From contig DASRQS010000128.1 in assembly GCA_035696365.1 (NCBI GenBank), positions 1 to 64,000 of the forward strand: 64,000 nucleotides of DNA, in the 5' to 3' direction. Positions 24,438 to 38,572 of this stretch are shown piece after piece. The notes beneath the pieces were generated by a model, which did no database searches, was not told where the DNA came from, and saw nothing but the letters and a program-made list of their open reading frames with translations. Numbering within the stretch: the stretch's first letter is position 1; the number at the start of each line of letters is the position of its first letter. The stretch is from JALYLC01 sp035696365 (GTDB lineage: Bacteria; Actinomycetota; Thermoleophilia; Gaiellales; JALYLC01). The position numbers were made by a program, and so were the translations under genes.

Positions 24438-25075
24438 GCGTGCTCCTTGGAATGCTGCTCGCGCTCGGCGAGCTGACGGTGGACGGAGTGGATGCGCTGC
24501 CCGACGGTCGCGCTCGCCAGGATGGCGAGCAGGGCGATCCCGTACGGCAGCGCGCCCCACGGCGCGGCGACCAGGATGGCGGCCAGCAGCACGACGCGCT
24601 CGGCGCGGCCCATCAGGCCGGCTTTGCCGTCGAGGCCGAGGGCCTCGGCGCGAGCGCGCGTGTACGACACGAGGAAGGAGGAGACGAGCGCCACGAACAC
24701 AGCCGCGATGGCCCAGGTGTCGCCATGGCGCGCGAACACGAGGCTCGCAGCGCACAGCACGGCGCCTTCGGAGATGCGATCGGTGGTCGAGTCGATGAAC
24801 GCGCCGAACACCGTGGCCTGACCGCGCGAGCGCGCCAGCGCGCCGTCCAGGATGTCGATGATCGAGCCCGCCAGGAACACGACGGCGGCCAGGATGTAAT
24901 CCTCGCGGTAGATCAGCACCGCCGCCACGAGATTGAGGCTGAAGCCAAGCGCGGTCAGCTGGTTGGGAGTGACGCGGCTCTCGCTGAGCACGCGCACGGC
25001 CCGGCTGGCGAGCTGGCGCGCACCGTCGGTGTAACCGGACTTGATGCGGTCCAGGCGCAAGGGGGGCGTGCTCAT
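24434..25075 (-). CDS. CDP-alcohol phosphatidyltransferase, probable phosphatidylinositol-phosphate synthase
   Basis: A 213-residue membrane enzyme with about six helices. The catalytic motif D-x2-DG-x2-AR-x8-G-x3-D-x3-D is complete: D74, D77, G78, A81, R82, G91, D95 and D99. Actinobacterial homologues join CDP-diacylglycerol to inositol 1-phosphate, giving phosphatidylinositol phosphate. Coupling by ATGA overlaps to inositol-phosphate synthase downstream and to a PAP2 phosphatase upstream supports this substrate over glycerol phosphate. The product would be the anchor for mannosylated lipids. Confidence 0.88.
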   Translation of the reverse strand: MSTPPLRLDRIKSGYTDGARQLASRAVRVLSESRVTPNQLTALGFSLNLVAAVLIYREDYILAAVVFLAGSIIDILDGALARSRGQATVFGAFIDSTTDRISEGAVLCAASLVFARHGDTWAIAAVFVALVSSFLVSYTRARAEALGLDGKAGLMGRAERVVLLAAILVAAPWGALPYGIALLAILASATVGQRIHSVHRQLAEREQHSKEHA

Positions 25076-25923
25076 CGATGGGAGGGTGGCAGTCCCGGCT
25101 CAGGGTCTGCGTGCCGTATCGACGAGCGGTCGGTTCCCGCCGATGAGCGGTTGGTCAGCGGCGCGAGCGACCATCCCTGCTGACGATGCAGCGTGATCAC
25201 GAGGCTCAGCGCGAGGGCCAGCACGCCCGCGCCGGCGATCGCGTCCAGGAAGAAGTGATTGGCCGTCGCCACGATCGAGAAGACAACGAGCACGGGATAG
25301 AAGGCCCACAGGAGCCGGACGAGCAGGTTGCGCGTCACGAGCACGCCCGTCGCGCCGACGAGGATGGCCGTGGCCGTGTGCAGGCTCGGCATGGCGGCAT
25401 AGGGGTTGCCGAAGAGCGTCACGAGGAAACCGCTCTGGTTGAGTATCGCCTCCTCCAGCGGATCGACGAAGCCCAGGTCGGGCAACAGGCGCGGCGGCCC
25501 AGTCGGATAGAGGATGTATCCGGGCAGCGCGAGCATGAACGTGGTGAAGAGCACGTTGCGCAGCAGCGTGTAGGCGTAGTTGCGGCGCACGTACACCCAC
25601 ATAACGAACCCGAACGTGATCGTGAACTGGCACTGGAAGTAGGTGAATTTCGCCACTTCCATGACGAAGCCGGGCGCGTCAAGGGCCCAGCGCTGCACCT
25701 CGAGCTCGCGGAAGATGCGGAGCACGCGCTCGGCGTGCACGACGTCGCGGGCGTGCTGGATCGCGGTCTCGCGGCCGCCCGTCGCGACCCTCCGCGACAG
25801 CTCGTAGGCGATGTCGAACGGGACGAAGATCGCAAGCTGCCGGAGGAGACCGCCCCAGCCGTTCGGGAGGTACGCGCCGATCGCGCGCACCGGCCAGAGC
25901 AGGACATTCGACACGGCGCGCAT
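25072..25923 (-). CDS. PAP2-superfamily membrane phosphatase/phosphotransferase (Aur1/Ipt1-like)
   Basis: A 283-residue membrane protein with about six helices. The PAP2 catalytic triad region is seen as PPRLLPD, YAAMPSLHTATAILVG (with the catalytic histidine) and TANHFFLDAIAG. This arrangement is the PAP2_3 branch, related to inositol phosphorylceramide synthases. It is first in the operon and overlaps the phosphatidylinositol-phosphate synthase by 4 bases. It could therefore dephosphorylate phosphatidylinositol phosphate or move a phosphoinositol head group; this is inferred from the context. The start ATG at 25923 follows a hairpin terminator. Confidence 0.85.
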   Translation of the reverse strand: MRAVSNVLLWPVRAIGAYLPNGWGGLLRQLAIFVPFDIAYELSRRVATGGRETAIQHARDVVHAERVLRIFRELEVQRWALDAPGFVMEVAKFTYFQCQFTITFGFVMWVYVRRNYAYTLLRNVLFTTFMLALPGYILYPTGPPRLLPDLGFVDPLEEAILNQSGFLVTLFGNPYAAMPSLHTATAILVGATGVLVTRNLLVRLLWAFYPVLVVFSIVATANHFFLDAIAGAGVLALALSLVITLHRQQGWSLAPLTNRSSAGTDRSSIRHADPEPGLPPSHR

Positions 25924-25924
25924 G

Positions 25925-25954
25925 CTAGCGAGCCCCTGCTGGGCGGCTCGCTAG
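25925..25954 (-). terminator. Hairpin terminator
   Basis: CTAGCGAGCC and GGCTCGCTAG form a 10-bp perfect stem with a 10-base loop between the stop of the 355-residue gene and the start of the PAP2 gene. It probably ends the upstream minus-strand transcript, making the PAP2 gene the head of its own unit. Confidence 0.7.
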
Positions 25955-25964
25955 AGCGCTGAGG

Positions 25965-27032
25965 TCATTCGGGCGGCGTGTCGCTGGCGGCGACGGGCGC
26001 GGTCTCGACGTCGGGCTCCGCCTCGCCCCCCATCGCGGCGAACGCGCTGCTGCTCAGGGGCGAGGACTCGAGTTGCTCGTCCTGCTCCCGCGAGGCAGCG
26101 GGATCGTCGGCAAAGGTGCCGAACTCCTCGATCTCCTCCAGCTCGTCCTCGGGGAGCACCTCGGGCCCGGGCGGCAGCACGCGCGCACGCACGCCGCGGG
26201 CACGCTCGGCGACCGTCTGCCTGCGCTGCCCGACGGGGCGCTCCGGCGGTGCGAAGAGCGGCGAGCCGTCATAGCGAAGGTGCTTCAGATCCTTCACCGC
26301 CCAGGCGTACGAGCCGCACCAGCGCGGCGCGGCGGGCCAGGGAACCGACCGGCCGCCCATCGTCACGGACCCCACGTGCGGCCGCTCGCCGCGTACGAGC
26401 CCCACGGCGCAGGCCGCGCAGGCGCGCACCGGCACGCGCTGCAGCGCCATGCCCTCGAGGTCGACCTCGACCGTGGCGAGGCCGTGCTGGCCGTCGAAGA
26501 AGCAGGTCGCGGGCAGGCCGGCTCGCGGTCGCAACGGCTCGACGAACCCGTCGAGTCGCGCGCCGAGCACGCCGATCAGCCACTCGGCCTCGTCGAGCTC
26601 CTCGTGCGCCTTGGCCATCACTCGCGTACCGGAGGAGCGCCCGATGCGTGCGCGCGCCGAGGAGACGGTCTCGAGCGCCCGTGCGTGCTGCTTGGTCGCG
26701 CCCTCGTCCTCGCGCTCGGCGACGGCCTCGGCGAGCTCGGTCAGCGCCTCGGTGACCCGCCGTCCGCGCGCGATCAGCAGCTCACGGCCGTCGGCCATGT
26801 CGCTGACGGTGTGCGTCGCACGGCGCAGGCCGCCGCGCAGGCGGACGAGCGTGAACACGAGTACGGCGGCTCCGACGGCCGCGAGCGCCCACACCCACGT
26901 GCCCGTCCCGCCTCCCGGGCCGGCTGCGGCGGAGGAGGGGAGTGCCGCGGCTGCGAGAGCGGCGGCGCCGAGGGCGCCGGCCCGCGAGACGCGGTTCCGG
27001 AGCGAGGACTGGGTCGACCGTTGGCTGGTCAC
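25965..27032 (-). CDS. Exported or membrane-anchored protein of unknown function
   Basis: A 355-residue protein. The N-terminus has a signal-like segment (about 19-37, ending SSAAAG) and a transmembrane helix (about 46-63), then a helical region, and a small domain with TCFFDGQHGLATVEV and ACAACAVGLVRGERP whose cysteines could bind metal. The C-terminal ~100 residues are acidic and disordered (DELEEIEEFG). I do not recognise a named family. The GTG at 27032 is chosen because the signal segment follows at the normal distance. It is divergent from dnaK. Confidence 0.65.
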   Translation of the reverse strand: MTSQRSTQSSLRNRVSRAGALGAAALAAAALPSSAAAGPGGGTGTWVWALAAVGAAVLVFTLVRLRGGLRRATHTVSDMADGRELLIARGRRVTEALTELAEAVAEREDEGATKQHARALETVSSARARIGRSSGTRVMAKAHEELDEAEWLIGVLGARLDGFVEPLRPRAGLPATCFFDGQHGLATVEVDLEGMALQRVPVRACAACAVGLVRGERPHVGSVTMGGRSVPWPAAPRWCGSYAWAVKDLKHLRYDGSPLFAPPERPVGQRRQTVAERARGVRARVLPPGPEVLPEDELEEIEEFGTFADDPAASREQDEQLESSPLSSSAFAAMGGEAEPDVETAPVAASDTPPE

Positions 27033-27113
27033 CTTCGTAGCGTCGGCGTCAAGCGGGGCGCTCCATGTCCTCCGCGTGAGGGATTTGGTGATCTCGCGTA
27101 CGAGGCGCCAATT

Positions 27114-27134
27114 CTTGCTAACGAGACACTCATG
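27114..27134 (+). promoter_or_regulatory. HAIR-like HspR operator over the dnaK promoter
   Basis: CTTGCTA-N7-ACTCATG matches the HspR-binding consensus CTTGAGT-N7-ACTCAAG at 10 of 14 positions with exact spacing (right half 6/7, left half 4/7). It covers the -35 box of the candidate dnaK promoter, as expected for repression by the HspR encoded four genes downstream. Confidence 0.45.
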
Positions 27135-27143
27135 TTTTAGACT
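27115..27143 (+). promoter_or_regulatory. Candidate housekeeping promoter of the dnaK operon
   Basis: TTGCTA (27115-27120) and TAGACT (27138-27143) are separated by 17 bases, each matching four of six consensus positions. The start codon of dnaK is 68 bases downstream with AAGGAG ahead of it. Confidence 0.45.
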
Positions 27144-27211
27144 GCGCAGACACTAAGGATTCGCGTGGCGGCAATCTGCTGCCCGCATGAGATCAAGGAG
27201 CACCACGCGGA

Positions 27212-29131
<1,920 letters not shown>

Positions 29132-29134
29132 CCC

Positions 29135-29710
29135 ATGACAAACGATCGCAAGCACCCCGACGAGGCCCCCGTCACGGGCGCCGGCGCAACGCCGGCGCCC
29201 GTGGCCGGGCCTGACGATGCCGCCGAGCCCGAGCCCGAGCTCGATCGGATCGCGGAGCTCGAGCGCGAGCGCGACTCCTACCTCGATCACCTGCGACGGC
29301 TGGCGGCCGACTTCGACAACTACAAGAAGCGCCAGGCTCGGCTCGCCGAGCAGCAGACGGCGCAGGCCGGCGCGCGCATCCTGCGTGCGCTCCTGCCCGT
29401 GCTCGACGATCTCGAGCGCTCGCTCGACGAACTCTCCAAGGCGGGCGTCGAGGAGTCGCTGCGCCGCGGCGTGGCGCTGACTGCGAGCGCCTTGCGCGAC
29501 GTGCTCGCCCGCGAGGGCCTGGCCGAGATCGCGCCCGAGGGCGCGGTCTTCGACCCGCGTGAGCACGAGGCGCTGGTCGCGCAGCCGACCGCCGAGGTCG
29601 CGGAGGGCACGGTGCTGGCCGTGGTCCAGGCGGGCTGGCGGCTGGGCGAGCACGTACTGCGGCCCGCCCGGGTCGTGGTCGCGACCTCCGCGGAGGGAGG
29701 CGAGCGGTGA
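29135..29710 (+). CDS. grpE: Nucleotide exchange factor GrpE
   Basis: A 191-residue GrpE. The acidic, variable N-terminus is followed by the long coiled coil (LERERDSYLDHLRRLAADFDNYKKR) and the conserved exchange domain with LLPVLDDLERSLD and the tail signature VLRPARVVVAT. It releases ADP from DnaK. It begins three bases after dnaK and its TGA overlaps the GTG of the next gene by 4 bases. Confidence 0.96.
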   Translation: MTNDRKHPDEAPVTGAGATPAPVAGPDDAAEPEPELDRIAELERERDSYLDHLRRLAADFDNYKKRQARLAEQQTAQAGARILRALLPVLDDLERSLDELSKAGVEESLRRGVALTASALRDVLAREGLAEIAPEGAVFDPREHEALVAQPTAEVAEGTVLAVVQAGWRLGEHVLRPARVVVATSAEGGER

Positions 29711-30163
29711 GCTTCGCGCCCGCACGCCTCGACCTCACGGCGCGCGCTCTCACGGGCGCGTTCTTCTGTGCGCTGTCGCTGGCCGTCCTGCTCGCGCTCT
29801 CGGGCCCGCGCCCGCTGATCGGGCTGGCCGCCGCGATGGCGGGCATCGCCGCAGGGTGCGCCCTGCTGGCACCGCGCGCCTACGTGATCGAGGACGGCGG
29901 GCTGACGGTGCGCCGCGCTCTCGGCGCCGTGCGCGTCGAGGGCCCGCTGCGCGTCGAGGCGGTCGAGCCGCGGCAGTTGCTCGGCGCGCGCCTGCTCGGC
30001 TCCGGCGGGCTGTTCGGCTACCAGGGCATGTACCGCCCCGAGGGCGGGCGCTATGCCTCTGCATTGACCTCACGCGATCGCGCCGTGCTCGTGCTCGGCC
30101 GCGAGGGCGGGGCGCTCGTGAGTCCCGATGACCGTGAGGCACTTTTGGCGTTGGTGAATCCTG

Positions 30164-30171
<8 letters not shown>
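29707..30171 (+). CDS. Membrane protein with bacterial PH-like domain, inside the dnaK operon
   Basis: A 154-residue protein with two hydrophobic segments (about 14-34 and 37-55) and a C-terminal beta-rich domain resembling bacterial pleckstrin-homology domains: YVIEDGGLTVRRALG, GSGGLFGYQGMYRP, then RAVLVLGREGGALVSPDD. It starts with GTG overlapping grpE by 4 bases and overlaps dnaJ by 8 bases, so it is fully embedded and coupled. The usual actinobacterial order has dnaJ directly after grpE. It might report on membrane stress or tether the chaperone system, but no function is known to me. Confidence 0.75.
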
Positions 30172-31269
<1,098 letters not shown>

Positions 31270-31273
<4 letters not shown>

Positions 31274-31662
31274 TCGACCAGACGCCCAAGTACGCGATTT
31301 CCGTGGCCGCGGAGTTCGTCGGCATGCACCCGCAGACGCTGCGCCTCTACGAGGCGCGCCGGCTGGTCGTGCCGCGGCGCTCCGCCGGCGGCCGCCGGCT
31401 CTACTCCGACGCCGATCTCGCCCGCCTGCGGAGCGTCAAGGCGCTGACGACGGCACTCGGCCTGAACCACTCGGGCGTCGAGCACGTGCTCGCACTCGAG
31501 CACACGCTGAACAGGCTGCAGACGCGCGTGGCCGAGCTCGAGCGCGAGCTGAGTGAGCTTCGGCGGGCGCACGCGCGCGTGATCGCCGAGCGCGACCGCA
31601 GCGTGCGTCACGAGCTCGTCGTCTGGGAACCGCCCTCCCAGGCGCTCGCACCCCGTTCCTGA
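31270..31662 (+). CDS. hspR: MerR-family heat-shock repressor HspR
   Basis: A 130-residue transcription factor. The N-terminal winged helix-turn-helix reads YAISVAAEFVGMHPQTLRLYEARRLVVPRRS, close to other HspR proteins, and the rest is a coiled-coil dimerisation helix (RVAELERELSELRRAHARV). HspR represses dnaK operons and clpB in actinobacteria, using DnaK as co-repressor, at HAIR sites; a HAIR-like sequence is present at 27114. GTG start coupled to dnaJ by a 4-base overlap. Confidence 0.93.
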
Positions 31663-31688
31663 CTCATCCGTCCCAAGAGGATTCGCAG

Positions 31689-34265
<2,577 letters not shown>

Positions 34266-34282
34266 GGCGTAACCCGGGCGGT

Positions 34283-34318
34283 GCGTTCTTGATCACTCTC
34301 GCGGGTGATCAAGAGCGC
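34283..34318 (+). terminator. Terminator of the heat-shock operon
   Basis: GCGTTCTTGATCAC and GTGATCAAGAGCGC pair over 14 bp with one G-T pair around an 8-base loop, 17 bases after the clpB stop. No T-run follows. Confidence 0.75.
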
Positions 34319-34342
34319 CTCGTCAGCGGCGATGTCACGTGT

Positions 34343-37222
34343 ATGACTCATCGCCTTTTCGCACGCCTTCTAGCGCCGACGCTCGCGGCAGCAGTCCTTT
34401 TCGCACCCGCCGTGGCCCAGGCCAAGCTGGCGGCACCGAAGGCAACTGCCCCGAAGCTGAACACCACGGTCGCGAGCATGCCCGCGCTGACCTGGAACCC
34501 CGCCAAGGGGGCAGTGCAGTACGAGGTGCAGATCTCGAGCGACGCCGGGTTCAACCCGGCAGTGGTGGACGTGAACACGTCGAACCTGCGCTTCGTCAAC
34601 GGCAAGACGCTGCCGAACGGCGCGTACTTCTGGCGGGTACGCTCGATCGACAAGGACAACGCCTCGTCGAAGTGGTCGGGCGCGCGCAAGTTCACGAAGA
34701 AGTGGAACGCGGTGGCGACGCTGCTGTCGCCGGCTAGCCTGACGGCGATCGCGTACCCGTCGCCCGCGATCCTCACGTGGTCCTCCGTACCTGGCGCCGT
34801 GACTTACCGGGTGTCCGTCGCGGGCGGCGCGTCGGGCGGCGGCGTCGACGCACCTGGGGGGATCATCTCCAACGGCGCGCTCGCCTGGAGCAGCGGCGGC
34901 AACCCGATCGAGACCTCGAACACCAACCTCGCCGTCTCCACGGCGCTGCATCCCGGCACGTACTACTGGCAGGTCGTGCCGGTCGACGCCGAGGGCCATA
35001 CCGGCGCGCCGTCGGCAATCCTCTCATTCGTGTGGATCTGGGCGGGCACCACGACGCCGACCGTGACCGACATCGTGCCGGGCATCGAGATTTACGACCC
35101 GCTCTTCCAGTGGGGTCCGATCCCCGGCGCGGCCAGCTACCAGATCGAGATCAACACCACGTCCGGGTTCGCGACGGGCTCGAAGGTGTTCTCTGCGAAT
35201 ACGTCGGCGACGTCGTTCGCCCCGACGCAGACACTGCCGAATAACACGTACTACTGGCGCGTTCGCGGCGTGGATCCGCAGGGCCAAGCCGGTCCCTGGA
35301 ACAACGGGCCGCAGTTCGACAAGACCTATGACCAGACCGTCGCCCCGGGGCCGGCGAATCTGAAGGTGCTCGACTCGACGCTCGAGCCAGTCAGCGACGG
35401 CGCCAATGTCAATGAGCCGGTCATCACATGGGATCCAGTCCCGGGCGCGCGCTCCTACGAGGTGCAGACCGATTGCTCGCCGAGCGGCACGTCGACCTAC
35501 ACGACGACGAACACGGCTTGGACGCCCTTTTCGAACACCAGCAATCCCCCGCCTCCCCTCAAGTTCGCCGCGACGCCCGGCTTCAGCGCCCAGCAGGAAA
35601 CGCCACTCCCCAACGGGAACACCTGCAGCGTGCGCGTGCGCGCCTTCACGGACTACGCGATCGACGGCTCGTCCATAGCCGGGCTGCCTGCCACTTCCAC
35701 GAGCTTCATCCTCGGAGGCCAGTCGTTCTCCAACCCGCCCACGACCGATTGCCTGAGCGCATCGTGTGTCGGGAAGCTCAACTCCGGACTCGGCGACGTC
35801 ATCTCCCCGGACGTGGCCATCGTCAACAGCAGCCCGCTGCTCTGCTGGAAGCCAGCGGACACGAATCCCGCGTCCGGTGTCACCCCCAGCACGGGCTATT
35901 GGGTTGCGATCTCGCGTGATTTCTTCTTCACGACGATCGTGCAGGCGGCATACACGGACGAGCCATGCTACGCCCCGCGCTCGCCGCTCCTGGACGAGGG
36001 GACGCTCTACTACTGGCAGGTTGTTCCCACGATCGGCGGCGCCGGAGGCTTCTCGAACCTGAGCGGGGCGGCCGGCCGGACAGGTGGCTTCCTCGCCTCG
36101 CCGAGCTTCCAGCACGCTTCGGTTCCGCCGACGGGGATCCAGCCCGTAGGGGGCGCGTCGGTCTCCGGGCCGGTCCTGTTCCAGTGGAACCCCGTTCCCC
36201 GACAGGTGAAGCACTATTCGATCGAGATCGCGCAGGACAGCTCGTTCAGCACCATCCTCGAGTCGGCCACTACCGACGCCACCGCCTACGCCGCCACCCA
36301 GACGTATCCGGTTGGAGCCACTCTCTACTGGCGCGTGCGCGCCAACAACGACGACAGCAAGGGTCTCGCCTGGTCGGGGACGTCGACGTTCGTGCAGGCC
36401 CTACCCGTCCCGGCCATCACGACGCCGCAGGCCTTCACGGGCGAGACCTTCCCGGCGCTCACCTGGAATGCCGTGGATGGCGCCAGCAGCTACGAGGTGC
36501 AGGACGTGTGGCCTGACGCGAGCGTCCATGTGACCTCGAATATCCCTAGCACCGCGGTCAGCTACACGAAAATGACCGGCACCGGTCATGGCACCGTGCA
36601 GGTGAGAGCGGTCTTCGGCAACGGCGTCAAGAGCGCCTACACGCCGGCGCGCGACGTCATCCACACGATCGCCGAGCCAGGTGGGTCGAAGACGCAGCTG
36701 ATCAACAAGCCGAACAAGCTCGCGCTGACGTTCGCCTGGAACACGAAGACCAATGCCAAGCAGTACAAGGTGCAGGTCTCGCGGACTCCCGGCTTCACGC
36801 AGCCGTTCCTCGATGACACGACCGATCAGGCCTCGTACACGCCGCTGCTCAGCCAGCAGGACTTCGTCGACGGCGGCGTCATGTACTGGCGCGTGGCCGT
36901 GGTCGATCCCGACAACAACACGGGCGCGTTCAGCAAGGCCAAGAAGTTCACGCTCCTGGCACGCCTGCAGGTCCAGATCGGCAATCAGCCCGCGCACGGC
37001 CAGAGCGGCGTGGTCACGGTGACCGTGACGAATGCCAAGGGCAAGCCGGTCAAGGGCGCGTCCGTGAAGCTGAAGGGCCCGGGCGTGAAGACCGGCGGCA
37101 AGCGGTCGAGCAAGAAGGGCATCGTCACCTTCTCGATCAAGCCCAGCAATACGGGCAACCTCACGGCCATCGTGACGAAGAAGCTCTTCAAGGTCGGCTC
37201 GGCGGTCGCACAGATCTCGTAG
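34343..37222 (+). CDS. Large secreted protein with about eight fibronectin-III-like repeats
   Basis: A 959-residue exported protein. Signal peptide 1-26 (hydrophobic core, ending AVAQA). About eight repeats of ~90-110 residues follow, each with the pattern YEVQIS...F...LPNG.YFWRVR..D..G..S.WS; clear instances include YEVQISSDAGF, YQIEINTTSGF, YSIEIAQDSSF and YKVQVSRTPGF. The last ~80 residues resemble a bacterial Ig-like domain (VTVTVTNAKGKPVKGASVKL). No catalytic site, sortase motif or membrane anchor is seen. It is likely a surface or matrix adhesin. The ATG at 34343 is chosen because it begins the signal peptide. The same motif style occurs in the GH18 protein at 42230-44092. Confidence 0.8.
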   Translation: MTHRLFARLLAPTLAAAVLFAPAVAQAKLAAPKATAPKLNTTVASMPALTWNPAKGAVQYEVQISSDAGFNPAVVDVNTSNLRFVNGKTLPNGAYFWRVRSIDKDNASSKWSGARKFTKKWNAVATLLSPASLTAIAYPSPAILTWSSVPGAVTYRVSVAGGASGGGVDAPGGIISNGALAWSSGGNPIETSNTNLAVSTALHPGTYYWQVVPVDAEGHTGAPSAILSFVWIWAGTTTPTVTDIVPGIEIYDPLFQWGPIPGAASYQIEINTTSGFATGSKVFSANTSATSFAPTQTLPNNTYYWRVRGVDPQGQAGPWNNGPQFDKTYDQTVAPGPANLKVLDSTLEPVSDGANVNEPVITWDPVPGARSYEVQTDCSPSGTSTYTTTNTAWTPFSNTSNPPPPLKFAATPGFSAQQETPLPNGNTCSVRVRAFTDYAIDGSSIAGLPATSTSFILGGQSFSNPPTTDCLSASCVGKLNSGLGDVISPDVAIVNSSPLLCWKPADTNPASGVTPSTGYWVAISRDFFFTTIVQAAYTDEPCYAPRSPLLDEGTLYYWQVVPTIGGAGGFSNLSGAAGRTGGFLASPSFQHASVPPTGIQPVGGASVSGPVLFQWNPVPRQVKHYSIEIAQDSSFSTILESATTDATAYAATQTYPVGATLYWRVRANNDDSKGLAWSGTSTFVQALPVPAITTPQAFTGETFPALTWNAVDGASSYEVQDVWPDASVHVTSNIPSTAVSYTKMTGTGHGTVQVRAVFGNGVKSAYTPARDVIHTIAEPGGSKTQLINKPNKLALTFAWNTKTNAKQYKVQVSRTPGFTQPFLDDTTDQASYTPLLSQQDFVDGGVMYWRVAVVDPDNNTGAFSKAKKFTLLARLQVQIGNQPAHGQSGVVTVTVTNAKGKPVKGASVKLKGPGVKTGGKRSSKKGIVTFSIKPSNTGNLTAIVTKKLFKVGSAVAQIS

Positions 37223-37229
37223 GCCCGCA

Positions 37230-37257
37230 GGGTGCCGGGCCGCGTTGCCCGGCACCC
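37230..37257 (+). terminator. Hairpin terminator
   Basis: GGGTGCCGGGC and GCCCGGCACCC form an 11-bp perfect stem with a 6-base loop, 7 bases after the stop of the fibronectin-repeat gene. Confidence 0.8.
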
Positions 37258-37279
37258 TCGTGCGGCCCGCACCGCCACA

Positions 37280-37993
37280 ATGGCGGCGGTGAGTGTCCCC
37301 GAGACAGCGGAGACGAAGGGCGAGACGCGCGGAGGCGAGATCCGCACGGCCGATCTCGTCGCCACGGCGCTGACGCGCTATGCGCAGGCGTTCGCGACGT
37401 TCGGCCTGATGGCGCTCGTCGCGGCGGCCTTCCCCGCACTCGTGGTCGCCGCCCTACGCAGCGCGCATGCGGGTGCCGAGACGATCGTGGTGGTCGGCTC
37501 GTTCGCCGCGGCCGCCGCGGCACTGGCGCTGGCCGGCGCGATGACGGCGTTCATCGGACGGCGCCTGCGCAGCACGCTCCCCGGCATCGTCGGAACGGCA
37601 CTGCTCGTGGCGCCGCCCTTCGGCGCCGTCGCGGTCCTGCACCTCGCCGCCATCTTCCTCGTGCCGCTGCTGCTGGCCCCGCTCGGGCTCGCGCCCGTGG
37701 CCGCGGGAGCGGGGGACGGGGCTGGCCTGGCCGCTTGCCGGCGCGCGCTCGAGCTGTGCCGGGGCGGCGGCTACCGCCGCTCGCTCGTCCCGTGCGCGAT
37801 CACTGCGTCGTTCGCGGCCGTGCTCTTCCTGGCCTTCGGCGTCGCGCTTTCACCCCTCGGCGGGCGCGCGCGCGTGGTCGCGACGCTGATCGTCTGGGCG
37901 GCCGTCGCGTGGCCCATCGCGGGGCTCATGCTGCGCTCGCTCTACGGCGCCCTCTCGGGCCGCTTGGTCGTGCGCCTGCGGCTTGCGGACTGA
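37280..37993 (+). CDS. Integral membrane protein, function unknown
   Basis: A 237-residue protein with a short polar N-terminus and about five hydrophobic segments (for example FGLMALVAAAFPALVVAAL and GSFAAAAAALALAGAMTAF). It resembles glycerophosphoryl-diester-phosphodiesterase-type or DUF membrane domains only in composition; no motif supports an activity. The ATG at 37280 lies just after a hairpin terminator; GTG at 37289 is an alternative start. A B-box membrane protein follows 39 bases later. Confidence 0.6.
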   Translation: MAAVSVPETAETKGETRGGEIRTADLVATALTRYAQAFATFGLMALVAAAFPALVVAALRSAHAGAETIVVVGSFAAAAAALALAGAMTAFIGRRLRSTLPGIVGTALLVAPPFGAVAVLHLAAIFLVPLLLAPLGLAPVAAGAGDGAGLAACRRALELCRGGGYRRSLVPCAITASFAAVLFLAFGVALSPLGGRARVVATLIVWAAVAWPIAGLMLRSLYGALSGRLVVRLRLAD

Positions 37994-38032
37994 CCTGCAG
38001 AGCGCGGGAAAACGATCGTCTACGCTCGGGTC

Positions 38033-38572
38033 ATGTCTGCTATCGAGGAGGAGCGCGTTCCCGAGGAGGAACCTGCTCCCCGTTGTGCCAATCACCCGAA
38101 TGTCGAGACGCTCGTGTCGTGCTCGAATTGCGGAAAGCCGATCTGCCCCGACTGCATGGTGCACGCGCCGGTCGGCGTCAAATGCCGTGACTGCGCGCGC
38201 ATGCCGCGCAGTGCGCTCGTACGGCTCAAGCCCGCGCGCGCGGCCAGGGCGATCGCTGCCGCCGCCGGCACCGCGCTGGGCGTGGGCATCGCGATGGGAG
38301 CCCTCGCCAACTCGGGCTTCGGGTTCTTCGGCTTCCTGGTCGCGTTCGGCGTCGGCGTCGTCATGGCGGAGGTCGTGACGCGCACGAGCGGGTACTACCG
38401 CGGCCGGGAGTCGGGCGCGATCGCCGCCGGCGGCAGCATCCTGGCCTACGTCATCGCCTGGCAGGCCGTGCCGATCCTCGATTCGCACGCGCGCCTCTCC
38501 AGCAACTGGATCACGCTGCAGCTCGTGTTCGGCGTCGTCGCCGCGGTCATCGCCTACCGCCGGGTGCAGTGA
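38033..38572 (+). CDS. B-box zinc-finger membrane protein
   Basis: A 179-residue protein. Residues about 15-58 form a B-box-type zinc finger (CANHPNVET...CSNCGKPICPDCMVHAPVGVKCRDC) of the kind found at the N-terminus of actinobacterial rhomboid proteases. Three or four hydrophobic segments follow, but the rhomboid GxSG and catalytic His motifs are absent, so it is not a protease. TACGCT ends 6 bases before the ATG, with no ribosome site, so the transcript may be leaderless. Its TGA overlaps the next GTG. Confidence 0.8.
   Translation: MSAIEEERVPEEEPAPRCANHPNVETLVSCSNCGKPICPDCMVHAPVGVKCRDCARMPRSALVRLKPARAARAIAAAAGTALGVGIAMGALANSGFGFFGFLVAFGVGVVMAEVVTRTSGYYRGRESGAIAAGGSILAYVIAWQAVPILDSHARLSSNWITLQLVFGVVAAVIAYRRVQ

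Noticed and set aside
34283..34318. HAIR operator for HspR downstream of clpB
   Set aside because: CTTGATC and GATCAAG look HAIR-like, but the spacer is 12 instead of 7 bases and the long perfect stem just after the stop fits a terminator better.
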